Source: an uncultured Paracoccaceae bacterium (GTDB lineage: Bacteria; Pseudomonadota; Alphaproteobacteria; Rhodobacterales; Rhodobacteraceae). Taken from it: a stretch of 64,000 bases of DNA. Below the pieces are notes generated by a model. The model was not told the origin of the DNA and did not search any database. It saw only the letters and a program-made list of their open reading frames with translations. The DNA lies in contig CANMPL010000003.1 of assembly GCA_947499715.1 (NCBI GenBank), forward strand, positions 310,001 to 374,000, given 5' to 3'. How positions within the stretch are numbered: the stretch's first letter is position 1; every line of letters starts with the position of its first letter. The position numbers and the translations under genes are program-made. Shown one piece after another: positions 9,447 to 17,359 of this stretch.

Positions 9447-9509
9447 TTAAGACTTTCATGCGCATACAATGTGTATGGTTTGTGCATGGTTTTCATGTGG
9501 TTTGTGCAT
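9447..9509 (+). repeat. 63-bp intergenic iteron element, copy A
   Basis: Begins TTAAGACTTTCATGC and contains three consecutive 11-bp units of the type ATGGTTTGTGC (starting at 9475, 9486, 9497). An 83% identical copy lies inverted at 39132-39194. It sits in the convergent gap between guaD and the 8-oxoguanine deaminase gene. I know of no named element with this sequence. Confidence 0.6.
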
Positions 9510-9515
9510 ACCCGA

Positions 9516-10853
9516 TCAGGCGTTAACCATCTTTTTGACGATGCGATTTTGTTGTTCGATGACCTTAGGCAAATCAATGGTTTTCATCTGCCCTTCGGCG
9601 ACCACCTGTCGCCCTTCGACAAACAGATCACGCACCTTGCTGGGACCCGCCAGCAAAAGCGCCGCAGGATCCCAAGATCCAGCACTTTCAATGCCTTGCA
9701 CGTCCCAGACCGCGATATCCGCACGTTTCCCGACAGCGATTTGCCCGCAATCATGACGGCCCAAAACCTCTGCCCCGCCGCGCGTAGCAAGGCGCAAAGC
9801 CTCATGCGCTGACATCTTGTCCGCGCCGTTCAAAACCCGCTGCATCAGCATCGCTTGGCGTGCTTCGTTAACCATATTTCCGACGTCATTGCTGGCCGAT
9901 CCATCCACTCCCAGCCCGACCTTCACGCCCGCGTCCACCATCGCGCGCACAGGCGCAATGCCAGACCCAAGGCGGCAGTTCGAACAGGGGCAATGCGCAA
10001 CGCCGGTGCGGGTTTTGGCAAACAAATCAATCTCTTGCCCATCAAGCTTCACGCAATGGGCGTGCCAGACATCATCCCCGACCCAGCCCAGATCCTCGGC
10101 ATATTGCCCTGGACGGCAGCCGAATTTCTCAAGGCTATAGGCGATATCCTCGTCGTTCTCGGCCAGATGGGTGTGCAGCATGACACCCTTGTCGCGGGCC
10201 AAAATGGCTGTCTCGGCCATAAGTTTACGACTCACCGAAAACGGCGAACAGGGCGCCAAACCGACCCGGACCATCGCCCCTTCGTGGGGATCGTGGTGGG
10301 CATCAATGACCCGGATGCAGTCCTCTAAGATCGCGTCTTCGTCTTCGACCAGCGCATCAGGCGGCAAGCCGCCGTCGCTTTCGCCAATGCTCATGGATCC
10401 GCGTGTGGGATGGAACCGCAGGCCAATTTCACCCGCCGCGGCGATGGTGTCATCCAGTCGCGCGCCATTGGGGTAAAGGTAAAGATGATCGCTGGTCAGG
10501 GTGCAGCCCGAAAGTGCGAGCTCCGCCAAACCCACTTGGGCAGAGGTAAAAAACGCTTCTGGATCAAAGCCTTGCCAGATCGGATAGAGCGTTTGAAGCC
10601 AGCCAAACAGCAGCGCATCCTGCCCGCCGGGCACAGCACGCGTTAAGGTTTGATACAAATGGTGGTGCGTGTTCACCAGCCCCGGCGTCACGACGCAGCC
10701 CGCGACATTGATCGCCTCGCCTGTGGTCGAAAGCCCGGCCCCAGTAGCGGCAATCACCCCGTCCCGGATTAAGATATCATGGTTTGTCAGACGGTTATCG
10801 CCATCATCCATGGTCAGAACAACATCCGCCCCGCGCAGCAGAACCTCAGTCAT
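9516..10853 (-). CDS. 8-oxoguanine deaminase (amidohydrolase)
   Basis: 445 residues from the ATG at 10853, which overlaps hisN. Amidohydrolase zinc motif VNTHHHLYQTLTRAVPG (about residue 60), SDHLYLYPNG, MLHTHLAENDED (about 225), WHAHCVKLD, AHCPCSNCRLGSG and GLGVDGSASND (about 315). The THHHLYQTLTRA and GVDGSASND combination is typical of the 8-oxoguanine deaminase branch (ATZ/TRZ-like). The reaction is 8-oxoguanine to urate plus ammonia, removing oxidised guanine bases. It may also act on related pterins or isocytosine; substrate is inferred from family only. It is convergent with guaD. Confidence 0.88.
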   Translation of the reverse strand: MTEVLLRGADVVLTMDDGDNRLTNHDILIRDGVIAATGAGLSTTGEAINVAGCVVTPGLVNTHHHLYQTLTRAVPGGQDALLFGWLQTLYPIWQGFDPEAFFTSAQVGLAELALSGCTLTSDHLYLYPNGARLDDTIAAAGEIGLRFHPTRGSMSIGESDGGLPPDALVEDEDAILEDCIRVIDAHHDPHEGAMVRVGLAPCSPFSVSRKLMAETAILARDKGVMLHTHLAENDEDIAYSLEKFGCRPGQYAEDLGWVGDDVWHAHCVKLDGQEIDLFAKTRTGVAHCPCSNCRLGSGIAPVRAMVDAGVKVGLGVDGSASNDVGNMVNEARQAMLMQRVLNGADKMSAHEALRLATRGGAEVLGRHDCGQIAVGKRADIAVWDVQGIESAGSWDPAALLLAGPSKVRDLFVEGRQVVAEGQMKTIDLPKVIEQQNRIVKKMVNA

Positions 10854-11667
10854 CCATCGCGTCCTGCAACATCTCAAGCGCTACAGCGTGCACATCGCGA
10901 TTGGCCGCCGCAATCACCCGCCCCCCATGATGCGCCGCCCCACCCTGCCAGTTTGACACAATGCCACCGGCGGCTTGGACCACGGCAATTGGTGCATGGA
11001 TATCATAGGGTTGCAGCCCCGCCTCGACCACCAGATCAACCTGACCCGCGGCCAAAAGGGCATAGCCGTAACAATCCATCCCATACCGCACCAGCTTGAC
11101 CTTTTCGGCCAGTTTATGAAAGGCGCGGCCCTCCTTTGGTGTGCCAACTTCGGGAAAGGTGGTCAGCATGGTGGCATCAGGAAATGCAGTGCGTTTGCGG
11201 GTTTCTAAGGGTTGGAGGCCCATTGGGCCGTTAACCTCTGCGATGCCGAAGCCGCCACAAAAGCGTTCCCCGATAAAGGGTTGGTCGATGATGCCAAACA
11301 GCGGACCAGAGGCATCGGCCACAGAAATCAGCACCCCCCAGGTTGGGGTGCCACTGATAAATCCGCGGGTGCCGTCAATGGGATCCAGCGTCCAGGACAA
11401 ACCGGAAGTACCCGGTTTGACCCCGAATTCTTCGCCAAGGATGCCATCATGCGGGCGTTCTTCTTCGATGATGTCACGCATCACACGCTCTGCTGCGCGA
11501 TCTGCTTCGGTGACAGGGTCAAAGCCCACATCGTCACCGGTTTTGTCATCCGCCACCAGCCCCGCTTGCCGGAACAAGCGCAGCGTTTCGGGTCGGGCGG
11601 CGTCTGCCAAGTGATGTGCGACGCGAACCAATTCGTCCCGCGTCGCCTGATCCAAATGTCCCGTCAT
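10846..11667 (-). CDS. hisN: Histidinol-phosphatase, inositol monophosphatase type
   Basis: 273 residues. Li+-sensitive phosphatase motifs: GEEFG (about residue 78), LDPIDGTRGFISGTPTWG (about 92-109) and YDIHAPIAVVQAAGG (about 220-234). The DPIDGTRGFI and YDIHAPI forms match HisN-type histidinol-phosphatases of actinobacteria and alphaproteobacteria rather than SuhB. The enzyme makes L-histidinol in histidine biosynthesis with Mg2+. hisD is present in this window (45.1-46.4 kb) but far away. The 3' end overlaps the 8-oxoguanine deaminase start by 8 bp. Confidence 0.88.
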   Translation of the reverse strand: MTGHLDQATRDELVRVAHHLADAARPETLRLFRQAGLVADDKTGDDVGFDPVTEADRAAERVMRDIIEEERPHDGILGEEFGVKPGTSGLSWTLDPIDGTRGFISGTPTWGVLISVADASGPLFGIIDQPFIGERFCGGFGIAEVNGPMGLQPLETRKRTAFPDATMLTTFPEVGTPKEGRAFHKLAEKVKLVRYGMDCYGYALLAAGQVDLVVEAGLQPYDIHAPIAVVQAAGGIVSNWQGGAAHHGGRVIAAANRDVHAVALEMLQDAMDD

Positions 11668-11720
11668 ATTCCGTCCCGGCGTTACTGCCCTTTAGCGGTA
11701 ACGTGGGCAGGCCTGCCGGG

Positions 11721-12092
11721 TCAAGCGGCCTCGCTTAGCACCCGTGCCAGATCGAACAAGCGACGGCGCTGGTTTTCAGGGATCGCATAGTAGGACCGCA
11801 GCAATTCCAACGCTTCTTTATCGGTGAGGATATCACCGGGAAGATCAGTTTGCGCTTTGTCGTCCTGCGGTTGCGCAGAGAGGCCTTCGAAGAAGAAAGA
11901 GACCGGCACATTCAACACGCGGCTGATGTCCCAAAGGCGCGACGCGCTGACCCGGTTCATCCCTGTTTCGTATTTCTGGATCTGCTGGAATTTGATCCCG
12001 ACGGCTTCAGCCAATTGTTGCTGGGTTGTCCCGTTCATCCACCGGCGATGGCGGATCCGTTTACCGACGTGAACGTCTACTGCATGTTTCAT
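11721..12092 (-). CDS. XRE-family transcriptional regulator
   Basis: 123 residues. The N-terminal two thirds are a Cro/C1-type helix-turn-helix: GKRIRHRRWMNGTTQQQLAEAVG, then FQQIQKYETGMNRVSASRL. The C-terminus (ALELLRSYYAIPENQRRRLFDLARVL) is a short helical tail typical of a family very common in Rhodobacterales. It is a single gene flanked by 280 bp of non-coding DNA upstream and by hisN downstream. Targets are unknown; autoregulation is plausible but no clear operator was identified. Confidence 0.92.
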   Translation of the reverse strand: MKHAVDVHVGKRIRHRRWMNGTTQQQLAEAVGIKFQQIQKYETGMNRVSASRLWDISRVLNVPVSFFFEGLSAQPQDDKAQTDLPGDILTDKEALELLRSYYAIPENQRRRLFDLARVLSEAA

Positions 12093-12375
12093 GGCACATC
12101 CTTTACTACGTTACTTTTGAACCGCGCGGTCCCTTCAAACAGCAAAAGGACGGCGGGCTAGCGATTAGGCTCGATACGTTGCTAGCTTGTCATCCACAAA
12201 ACACGCAACGGTTGCAGGTCGTCAAGGTAACTAAAGGACAGGTCAAAGTGCATTTTCCCTGTTCTAAACTAAGATTTCGCCAATAAAAACGCGGCGTCAC
12301 CTTTGGAATGAGTGCGGTTTACCTTTTGCGCGGTTCCGGTCACCATCCGCGCAGCAGCACCAAGAAGGACCGATC
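12093..12375. other. Intergenic region between divergent XRE regulator and quinone oxidoreductase
   Basis: About 283 bp holding the promoters of two divergent genes. Two GCTAGC hexamers lie about 25 bp apart in the left part (around 12155-12190). An AAGGA ribosome site precedes the oxidoreductase ATG. No ORF or RNA was recognised. Confidence 0.5.
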
Positions 12376-13338
12376 ATGACGCGCGCGTTTCAAGTTACAG
12401 ATTTCTCTGCTCGCCCCAAGATTGAGCAAATTGTATCACCAAAACCGGTTTCCGGGGAAGTTCTTTTGGAAATAAAGGCCTGCGGGCTGAATTTCGCCGA
12501 CCTGCTGATGGCGAAGGGAACCTATCAGGACACGCCCAAACCGCCCTTTACCCTTGGCATGGAGGTCTGCGGGATCGTCATCGGCCACGGACCCGGCGTT
12601 TCCACGCCACCGATTGGTGCAAAAGTCGCAGTTTTTGGCGGTCAGGGCGGTCTGGCGGAACAGGGTGTTTTTCCCGCTGCATTATGTCGTGAAGTGCCCG
12701 AGGCAATGCCCGCCCCGGTTGCAGCGGGATTTCAGGTTGCCTATGGCACATCGCATCTGGCCCTGACCCGCAGGGCGCGATTGCAGCCCGGTGAGACGCT
12801 GCTCGTTCTGGGGGCCGCAGGCGGCGTGGGGCTGACGGCGGTAGAGATCGGAAAAGCGCTGGGTGCGACGGTGATCGCGGTGGCGCGGGGCGCGGACAAA
12901 TTGGCTGTGGCCAAGGCGGCTGGGGCGGACCACCTGATCGACAGCACATCCGCCGACATCAAGACCGCCGTCAAGGCATTGGGCGGTGCGGATGTGGTTT
13001 ATGACCCGGTGGGCGGAGAGGGATTTAAGGCAGCCCTTGGGGCCTGCAACCGCGAGGCACGTGTCCTGACCATCGGATTTGCCAGCGGCGATGTGCCCCA
13101 GATCGCGGCCAATATCATTCTGGTCAAGAACATCACCGTGATCGGGTTCTACTGGGGCGGCTATCTGAAGTTCAACCCAACCGCGTTGACCGACAGTCTG
13201 GGTGCGCTGATGGACATGTATATAGAGGGCAAGTTGAAACCCCACGTCAGCAACGTCCTGCCACTGGATCAGGCGCAGGACGCGCTGGACCTGTTGGAGA
13301 GCCGCAAGGCCACCGGTAAGGTCGTGGTTACGCCGTAA
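12376..13338 (+). CDS. NADPH:quinone oxidoreductase family protein (zinc-independent MDR)
   Basis: 320 residues. N-terminal GroES-like domain (GLNFADLLMAKGTYQ, about residues 39-53) and a Rossmann domain with LGAAGGVGLTAVEIGKALGA (about 145-165). It lacks the cysteine/histidine zinc ligands of alcohol dehydrogenases, as in the QOR/zeta-crystallin group. It probably reduces quinones or enones with NADPH; the true substrate is unknown. The ATG follows AAGGA. Its end overlaps the end of a convergent LysR gene by 11 bp. Confidence 0.9.
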   Translation: MTRAFQVTDFSARPKIEQIVSPKPVSGEVLLEIKACGLNFADLLMAKGTYQDTPKPPFTLGMEVCGIVIGHGPGVSTPPIGAKVAVFGGQGGLAEQGVFPAALCREVPEAMPAPVAAGFQVAYGTSHLALTRRARLQPGETLLVLGAAGGVGLTAVEIGKALGATVIAVARGADKLAVAKAAGADHLIDSTSADIKTAVKALGGADVVYDPVGGEGFKAALGACNREARVLTIGFASGDVPQIAANIILVKNITVIGFYWGGYLKFNPTALTDSLGALMDMYIEGKLKPHVSNVLPLDQAQDALDLLESRKATGKVVVTP

Positions 13339-14212
13339 CGGTCTGCGGCAGGGCCATTGGTGCAGGGCGGAACGCGTTTTCAAGCATCCGCGCCAGATCA
13401 TCCTGCGCCGCACCGGTGGCAAGATCCCCGCGATAAAGGTTGACCTGCATCCGGTCGAGCCTTGGCAGGCCGCTGCTGGCAGGCAGGCGGTCAAAGTATC
13501 CCGGTTCCGTGCCTTCAAGCACGGCATGGACGGCCAGATCAGCACTGACTGTGGCCTCGATCGCGCGGTCGCCATCGCCTTCGACCGCCATTTCCCACGG
13601 GATCCCTGCGTCGTCCAGAGATCGCTGCACGCGGGGGCGGAACAGGCAACTTTGGCAAAACGCCAACGGCAGTGGGCGCGCACGCCAAACCGTGCTGCCC
13701 GGCGCGCCAACCCAAACAAGATCGCGGGTGCAAAGGGTCTGGTGGCCTGCACTGCCTTCAAGCTCTGTCGTGAGGATCAGATCGACCTCGCCCCGGCTGA
13801 ACTGTGATTTCAGCGCGATGGTATTGGATGACAGCAACCGCACCCGCAACCGCGGATAGGCCGCGTTAAAGCGGTGTAGGACCTGTGGGATCGCGGGGTA
13901 GACGATATCATGCGGCACACCCAGCTTGATCTCGCCCTCAAACTCCACCGACGTCAGCTTGCCATAAACCTCGTCATTCAGATCCAGCATCCGCCGCGCA
14001 TAGCTGAGCAGCTGTTCGCCCGAAGGCGTCAGCCCAATGGTCCGGGCAGAGCGATCCAGAAGATCAACGCCAATCGATTCTTCTAGCCGCTTGAGCTGCA
14101 TCGAGACGGCAGACTGCGTCAGGTTCAAGAAGCCCGCGGCACGGGTCACACCGCCCGTATCGGCAACGGCGACAAAGGATCGCAAGGCTGTCAGGTCAAG
14201 GTTTCTAGGCAT
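13328..14212 (-). CDS. LysR-family transcriptional regulator
   Basis: 294 residues from the ATG at 14212 (AGGA 8 nt upstream), chosen over the ORF-track start at 14245. The N-terminal winged helix-turn-helix is clear: LTALRSFVAVADTGGVTRAAGFLNLTQSAVSMQLKRLEE. The effector domain contains LGVPHDIVYPAIPQVLHRF. It faces the DUF1127 gene divergently with a 115-bp gap and could control it; this is the usual LysR arrangement but is not demonstrated here. The ligand is unknown. Confidence 0.93.
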   Translation of the reverse strand: MPRNLDLTALRSFVAVADTGGVTRAAGFLNLTQSAVSMQLKRLEESIGVDLLDRSARTIGLTPSGEQLLSYARRMLDLNDEVYGKLTSVEFEGEIKLGVPHDIVYPAIPQVLHRFNAAYPRLRVRLLSSNTIALKSQFSRGEVDLILTTELEGSAGHQTLCTRDLVWVGAPGSTVWRARPLPLAFCQSCLFRPRVQRSLDDAGIPWEMAVEGDGDRAIEATVSADLAVHAVLEGTEPGYFDRLPASSGLPRLDRMQVNLYRGDLATGAAQDDLARMLENAFRPAPMALPQTVTA

Positions 14213-14327
14213 ATCACGTTTCCTGATATTTGATCCATCAAACATTCATTTCTCTTATGACATGGAGTTTGGCATATATCAAGCATAGGAATGCGAACCG
14301 CAATTCACATCACAAAGGGGAATGCCC

Positions 14328-14543
14328 ATGGCCTATTTTACATCACAAGCAGATCACCTCGCGCGTCGTCGCCGCGCCAGCTTGCTGGGGCTCGTGCTTT
14401 CATGGGTTGCCCTGCGGCGACAGCGGATCCAGCTGGCAGAGCTTCAGCCGCATATTCTGGACGACATTGGTGTCACCGAAGCAGAGGCCAGATCTGAGGC
14501 CAGCCGCGCCTTTTGGGACGCCCCGCACCACTGGTATCAATAG
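14328..14543 (+). CDS. DUF1127 small arginine-rich protein (first of two)
   Basis: 71 residues starting MAYFTSQADHLARRRRASLL. The start at 14328 is preferred because GGGG lies 7 nt before it, while the in-frame ATG at 14322 abuts the ribosome site. The C-terminal DUF1127 region reads LAELQPHILDDIGVTEAEARSEASRAFW. Proteins of this family bind RNA or influence phosphate and sRNA-linked responses in other alphaproteobacteria; the role here is unknown. It is divergent from a LysR gene, with a paralogue 177 bp downstream. Confidence 0.88.
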   Translation: MAYFTSQADHLARRRRASLLGLVLSWVALRRQRIQLAELQPHILDDIGVTEAEARSEASRAFWDAPHHWYQ

Positions 14544-14719
14544 CCACCGGGCACAATGGTGGGGTATTCCAGACCCCGTTTTCGGAAACCTATGGAAATC
14601 CATACCCACGCGTTGCCCAAAGGTAAGGTTTGCCAGACTGTCGCCCCCCCACCGCTGTCGGTAGCAAGAGGGCAAGACATCAAACAACGAACGAAATCAA
14701 ACAATTGGGACCTAACATC

Positions 14720-14944
14720 ATGTACACAACAGCCACATACACCGCCATCAACGCACCCGTCGCAGCCCCTAAGGCCACCGGCTTTTTCACACTGATCAGC
14801 CAGATGATCGCCCTGCACAAGCAGCGCAAGGCGCTGGCCGATATGGACGACGCGCAGCTGCATGATCTGGGTCTGTCATTTGCCGAAGCGCAGGCCGAGG
14901 CGGCCCGCCCTGCATGGGACGTTCCAGCAACCTGGACGCACTAA
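14720..14944 (+). CDS. DUF1127 small protein (second of two)
   Basis: 74 residues from the ATG at 14720 (MYTTATYTAINAPVAAPK); the longer ORF-track version starts inside non-coding sequence. The C-terminal half has KQRKALADMDDAQLHDLGLSFAEAQAEAARPAWD, the DUF1127 pattern shared with the upstream paralogue, including the D-L-G core and terminal A-R-P-A-W-D. The two probably arose by duplication. A GTCGCAGG/CCTGCGAC hairpin follows the stop (14951-14973). Confidence 0.85.
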   Translation: MYTTATYTAINAPVAAPKATGFFTLISQMIALHKQRKALADMDDAQLHDLGLSFAEAQAEAARPAWDVPATWTH

Positions 14945-14950
14945 ACGAAA

Positions 14951-15036
14951 GTCGCAGGCCCCTACCCTGCGACATTCCGGCACAACTGGCCCGAAAACCC
15001 GTCTGAAACACTCAGGTTCCCCTTGAAAACAAGGGG
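14951..15036 (+). promoter_or_regulatory. Two hairpins between DUF1127 gene and BI-1 gene
   Basis: A perfect 8-bp stem (GTCGCAGG/CCTGCGAC, 14951-14973) directly follows the DUF1127 stop, and a 7-bp stem (CCCCTTG, AAAA loop, CAAGGGG, 15019-15036) precedes the next gene. Neither has a good U-run, so termination is possible but not certain. Confidence 0.4.
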
Positions 15037-15101
15037 GGCTGTGCCAATATCTACCCCAAAGCGGGCTTCAAATCCGTTTGTTGTCTTATTTGGAGGTCAA
15101 T

Positions 15102-15872
15102 ATGGCTGAATACGAAACAATTCGGACCGCCGGTGTCACCCGGTCGGCTGAAATTGATGAGGGCCTGCGCGCCCACATGAACAAAGTTTATGGCACCATG
15201 TCCGTCGGTATGCTGATCACGGCCGCCGCTGCTTGGGCCATGTCGGGTCTGGCCTTGTCCGCCGTGCCAACGGCTGCCCAGATCGGTGCCAACACCTATC
15301 TGACAGACTTCGGCGTGATGCTTTACACAAGCCCATTGCGCTGGGTTGTGATGTTCCTGCCGCTGGTCATGGTCTTTGCCTTCGGCGCGATGATTAACCG
15401 CCTGTCTGCTGCCGGTGCGCAGACGTTCTTTTACGTCTTTGCCGCTGCAATGGGTGTGTCGATCAGCTGGATCTTTGCGGTCTTCACAGGCTTTTCGATC
15501 ATTCAGGTCTTTCTGATCACCGCCGTCGCCTTCGCCGGCCTGTCGCTGTGGGGCTATACCACCAAGAAAGATATCTCTGGTTGGGGCAGCTTCCTGATCA
15601 TGGGTGTGATCGGTCTGATCGTGGCATCAATCGTCAACATCTGGCTGCAGTCACCTGCAATCATGTTCGCCGTTTCGATCATCGGCGTGCTGATTTTCGC
15701 AGGCCTGACCGCCTATGACACGCAGAAGATCAAGAACACCTACATCCAGCACGCCGCACATGGCGATGCGGAGTGGTTGGGCAAAGCCGCGATCATGGGC
15801 GCGTTGAACCTTTATCTGGATTTCATCAACATGTTCATGTTCCTGCTGCAGTTGTTCGGCAACCGCGAGTAG
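15102..15872 (+). CDS. Bax inhibitor-1/YccA family membrane protein
   Basis: 256 residues from the ATG at 15102, which has GGAGG 5 nt upstream. Seven hydrophobic helices are visible, with family signatures HMNKVYGTMSVGMLITAAAAW at the N-terminus and FAGLTAYDTQKIKNTY (about residues 200-215), the BI-1 consensus containing the conserved aspartate. It is an inner-membrane protein; bacterial homologues are pH-sensitive Ca2+ leak channels or FtsH partners. It is monocistronic, followed by a clear terminator. Confidence 0.95.
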   Translation: MAEYETIRTAGVTRSAEIDEGLRAHMNKVYGTMSVGMLITAAAAWAMSGLALSAVPTAAQIGANTYLTDFGVMLYTSPLRWVVMFLPLVMVFAFGAMINRLSAAGAQTFFYVFAAAMGVSISWIFAVFTGFSIIQVFLITAVAFAGLSLWGYTTKKDISGWGSFLIMGVIGLIVASIVNIWLQSPAIMFAVSIIGVLIFAGLTAYDTQKIKNTYIQHAAHGDAEWLGKAAIMGALNLYLDFINMFMFLLQLFGNRE

Positions 15873-15896
15873 CGCGACACCAGACGTAATACCGAC

Positions 15897-15929
15897 AAAA
15901 GGGCTGGTGGCGACACCGGCCCTTTTTTG
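15897..15929 (+). terminator. Intrinsic terminator after BI-1 gene
   Basis: AAGGGCTGGT, loop GGCGAC, ACCGGCCCTTTTTT: a GC-rich stem with a six-T tail 25 bp after the stop. Confidence 0.88.
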
Positions 15930-15963
15930 TCCACTCCCACTAAAAAACGCAGGAGCAACCGCC

Positions 15964-16434
15964 ATGCCGGTCTTCACCCCAGATACCGTAAAAACCGACA
16001 GCGGGGACGGCGAAAGCGATCCCTGCGGCGCTTACCGGGCAGAGCTTTATAGCGACAGCGGCGACCTGACCCAGTTTGGCGCATTCGTGGAGATCCTGCC
16101 GCCGGGATCAAAGTCGTCCATCAAACATTGGCACAAGGGCGAGGATGAGATGGTCTATATCATCGCAGGCGAGGTGACCCTGCACGAAGGCGATGAGACC
16201 CATCTGCTAGGCCCCGGAGAGGCCGCAACCTTTAAAGCAGGCGTCGCCAAAGGGCATTGCCTTGAAAACCGAAGCGATGGCGACGTGCGCTACCTGGTGA
16301 TTGGGACACGGTCGCCGGGCGACATTGTGACCTATCCCGACCACGACCGTATTTTGCAGTTTGATCGCGCGAACCCGTCGCGGATCTGGACCGACCACGC
16401 AGGACGCCCTGCGTCAAATCCTTACGAAAGATAA
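15964..16434 (+). CDS. Cupin-domain protein
   Basis: 156 residues from the ATG at 15964 (AGGAG 8 nt upstream). A single cupin_2 barrel with motif 1 IKHWHKGEDEMVYIIAGE (about residues 43-60) and motif 2 GPGEAATFKAGVAKGHCLEN. The two histidines and glutamate of motif 1 can bind a metal. Reaction unknown; small cupins of this type include isomerases, dioxygenases and sugar-binding proteins. It ends 1 bp before the next gene's start, so the two are probably coupled. Confidence 0.88.
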   Translation: MPVFTPDTVKTDSGDGESDPCGAYRAELYSDSGDLTQFGAFVEILPPGSKSSIKHWHKGEDEMVYIIAGEVTLHEGDETHLLGPGEAATFKAGVAKGHCLENRSDGDVRYLVIGTRSPGDIVTYPDHDRILQFDRANPSRIWTDHAGRPASNPYER

Positions 16435-16435
16435 C

Positions 16436-16963
16436 ATGATGCTCGGCCGCCCCCCCTACGATAACTATGTCAATGCTCCCGACACGCGCGCCGAGATCAA
16501 TGCGCTTGCCACAGATTTTGACGTGCCGGTCAGCCCGATCGCGGACACGCTGACCCACACCAATCGGATCAGCTTTCTGACGTTTCCGATTGTTTCTGAC
16601 CGTGACGCACCACTGCTGGAATACGGGATGCGTTACATGTCGAACCGGGCGCTGGCAGCCAACAGGACCGGCTGGCTTTCCGAGGGTGAGCCGGTGGTTT
16701 TCGTGGGGTACTACAGCTTTCCCTACGACAATGGCCTGCGGCTGTTCTTTGAGGACGATGCCCGGCAGAAGTTCGTGTTGGAATTTGAAGGCAACATGCC
16801 GGATCTTGACGGGATCACAATGTGGACTCCGCAGATGACCAAGGACTATTTGGTGCGCAAACCGGACACCGCGCGTGGTTTGGAACTGCAGGCGCTGGCG
16901 CGGGTGGTCAACACGCTCAAAGGCACGGTGGACCGCAAAGACCCACGTGCCGAACCGCAATAA
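16436..16963 (+). CDS. Protein of unknown function following the cupin gene
   Basis: About 175 residues beginning MMLGRPPYDNYVNAPDTR. I do not recognise a family. It is soluble-looking, lacks a signal peptide, and has aromatic/acidic stretches such as VFVGYYSFPYDNGLRLFF. The start is set by the upstream cupin stop (TAA ends at 16434) and a GAAAG site. The tight spacing implies shared expression with the cupin. A bidirectional terminator follows. Confidence 0.75.
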   Translation: MMLGRPPYDNYVNAPDTRAEINALATDFDVPVSPIADTLTHTNRISFLTFPIVSDRDAPLLEYGMRYMSNRALAANRTGWLSEGEPVVFVGYYSFPYDNGLRLFFEDDARQKFVLEFEGNMPDLDGITMWTPQMTKDYLVRKPDTARGLELQALARVVNTLKGTVDRKDPRAEPQ

Positions 16964-16971
16964 CGACAAAA

Positions 16972-16996
16972 GCCGCGCTTTTCAGCGCGGCCTTTA
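16972..16996. terminator. Bidirectional terminator between unknown gene and rpmG
   Basis: GCCGCGC, loop TTTTCA, GCGCGGC, then CTTTAT on plus and CTTTTGT on minus. It sits between two convergent stops and can end both transcripts. Confidence 0.85.
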
Positions 16997-17017
16997 TAAA
17001 TTCATCCGGCAGATCGC

Positions 17018-17185
17018 TTACTTGATCTTGCCTTCTTTGTATTCCACGTGCTTGCGCACAACGGGGTCATATTTCTTCACGACCATCTTTTCGGTCATGG
17101 TGCGTGCGTTTTTCTTCGTGACGTAGAAATGCCCGGTCCCCGCGGTGGAGTTCAGGCGGATTTTGATCGTGGTTGGCTTCGCCAT
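17018..17185 (-). CDS. rpmG: 50S ribosomal protein L33
   Basis: 55 residues, too short for the ORF track: [18 protein letters not shown], then [11 protein letters not shown] and a lysine-rich end [11 protein letters not shown]. This is the zinc-free (cysteine-less) form of L33 usual in alphaproteobacteria. It belongs to the large ribosomal subunit near the E site. Monocistronic with a shared terminator downstream. Two 21-bp palindromes lie about 125-170 bp upstream of its start. Confidence 0.95.
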   Translation of the reverse strand: MAKPTTIKIRLNSTAGTGHFYVTKKNARTMTEKMVVKKYDPVVRKHVEYKEGKIK

Positions 17186-17308
17186 GTGTCTTCTCCGGCT
17201 GCGCCGCGTTGATGCGGGCGTAAATCTGATTGAAGCTGCCTTTTACCGGGCGCGGCTTGCGAGTCAACCGCAATCGCGTCGAAATCGGGCCGCAACTGGA
17301 CGGTGACG

Positions 17309-17329
17309 CGATTATTCGTCGAATAATCG
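17309..17329. promoter_or_regulatory. 21-bp perfect palindrome, copy 2
   Basis: Identical over 21 bp to the site at 273-293 (arms CGATTATTCG/CGAATAATCG around T). It lies upstream of rpmG and downstream of the 76-aa ORF. Confidence 0.5.
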
Positions 17330-17336
17330 AAGACTT

Positions 17337-17357
17337 CGAATTTTCGTCGAAAATTCG
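17337..17357. promoter_or_regulatory. 21-bp perfect palindrome, variant copy
   Basis: Arms CGAATTTTCG/CGAAAATTCG around T; shares the TTCGTCGAA core with the two other sites. Its centre is 28 bp from the previous copy, making a tandem pair. Confidence 0.5.
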
Positions 17358-17359
17358 CG

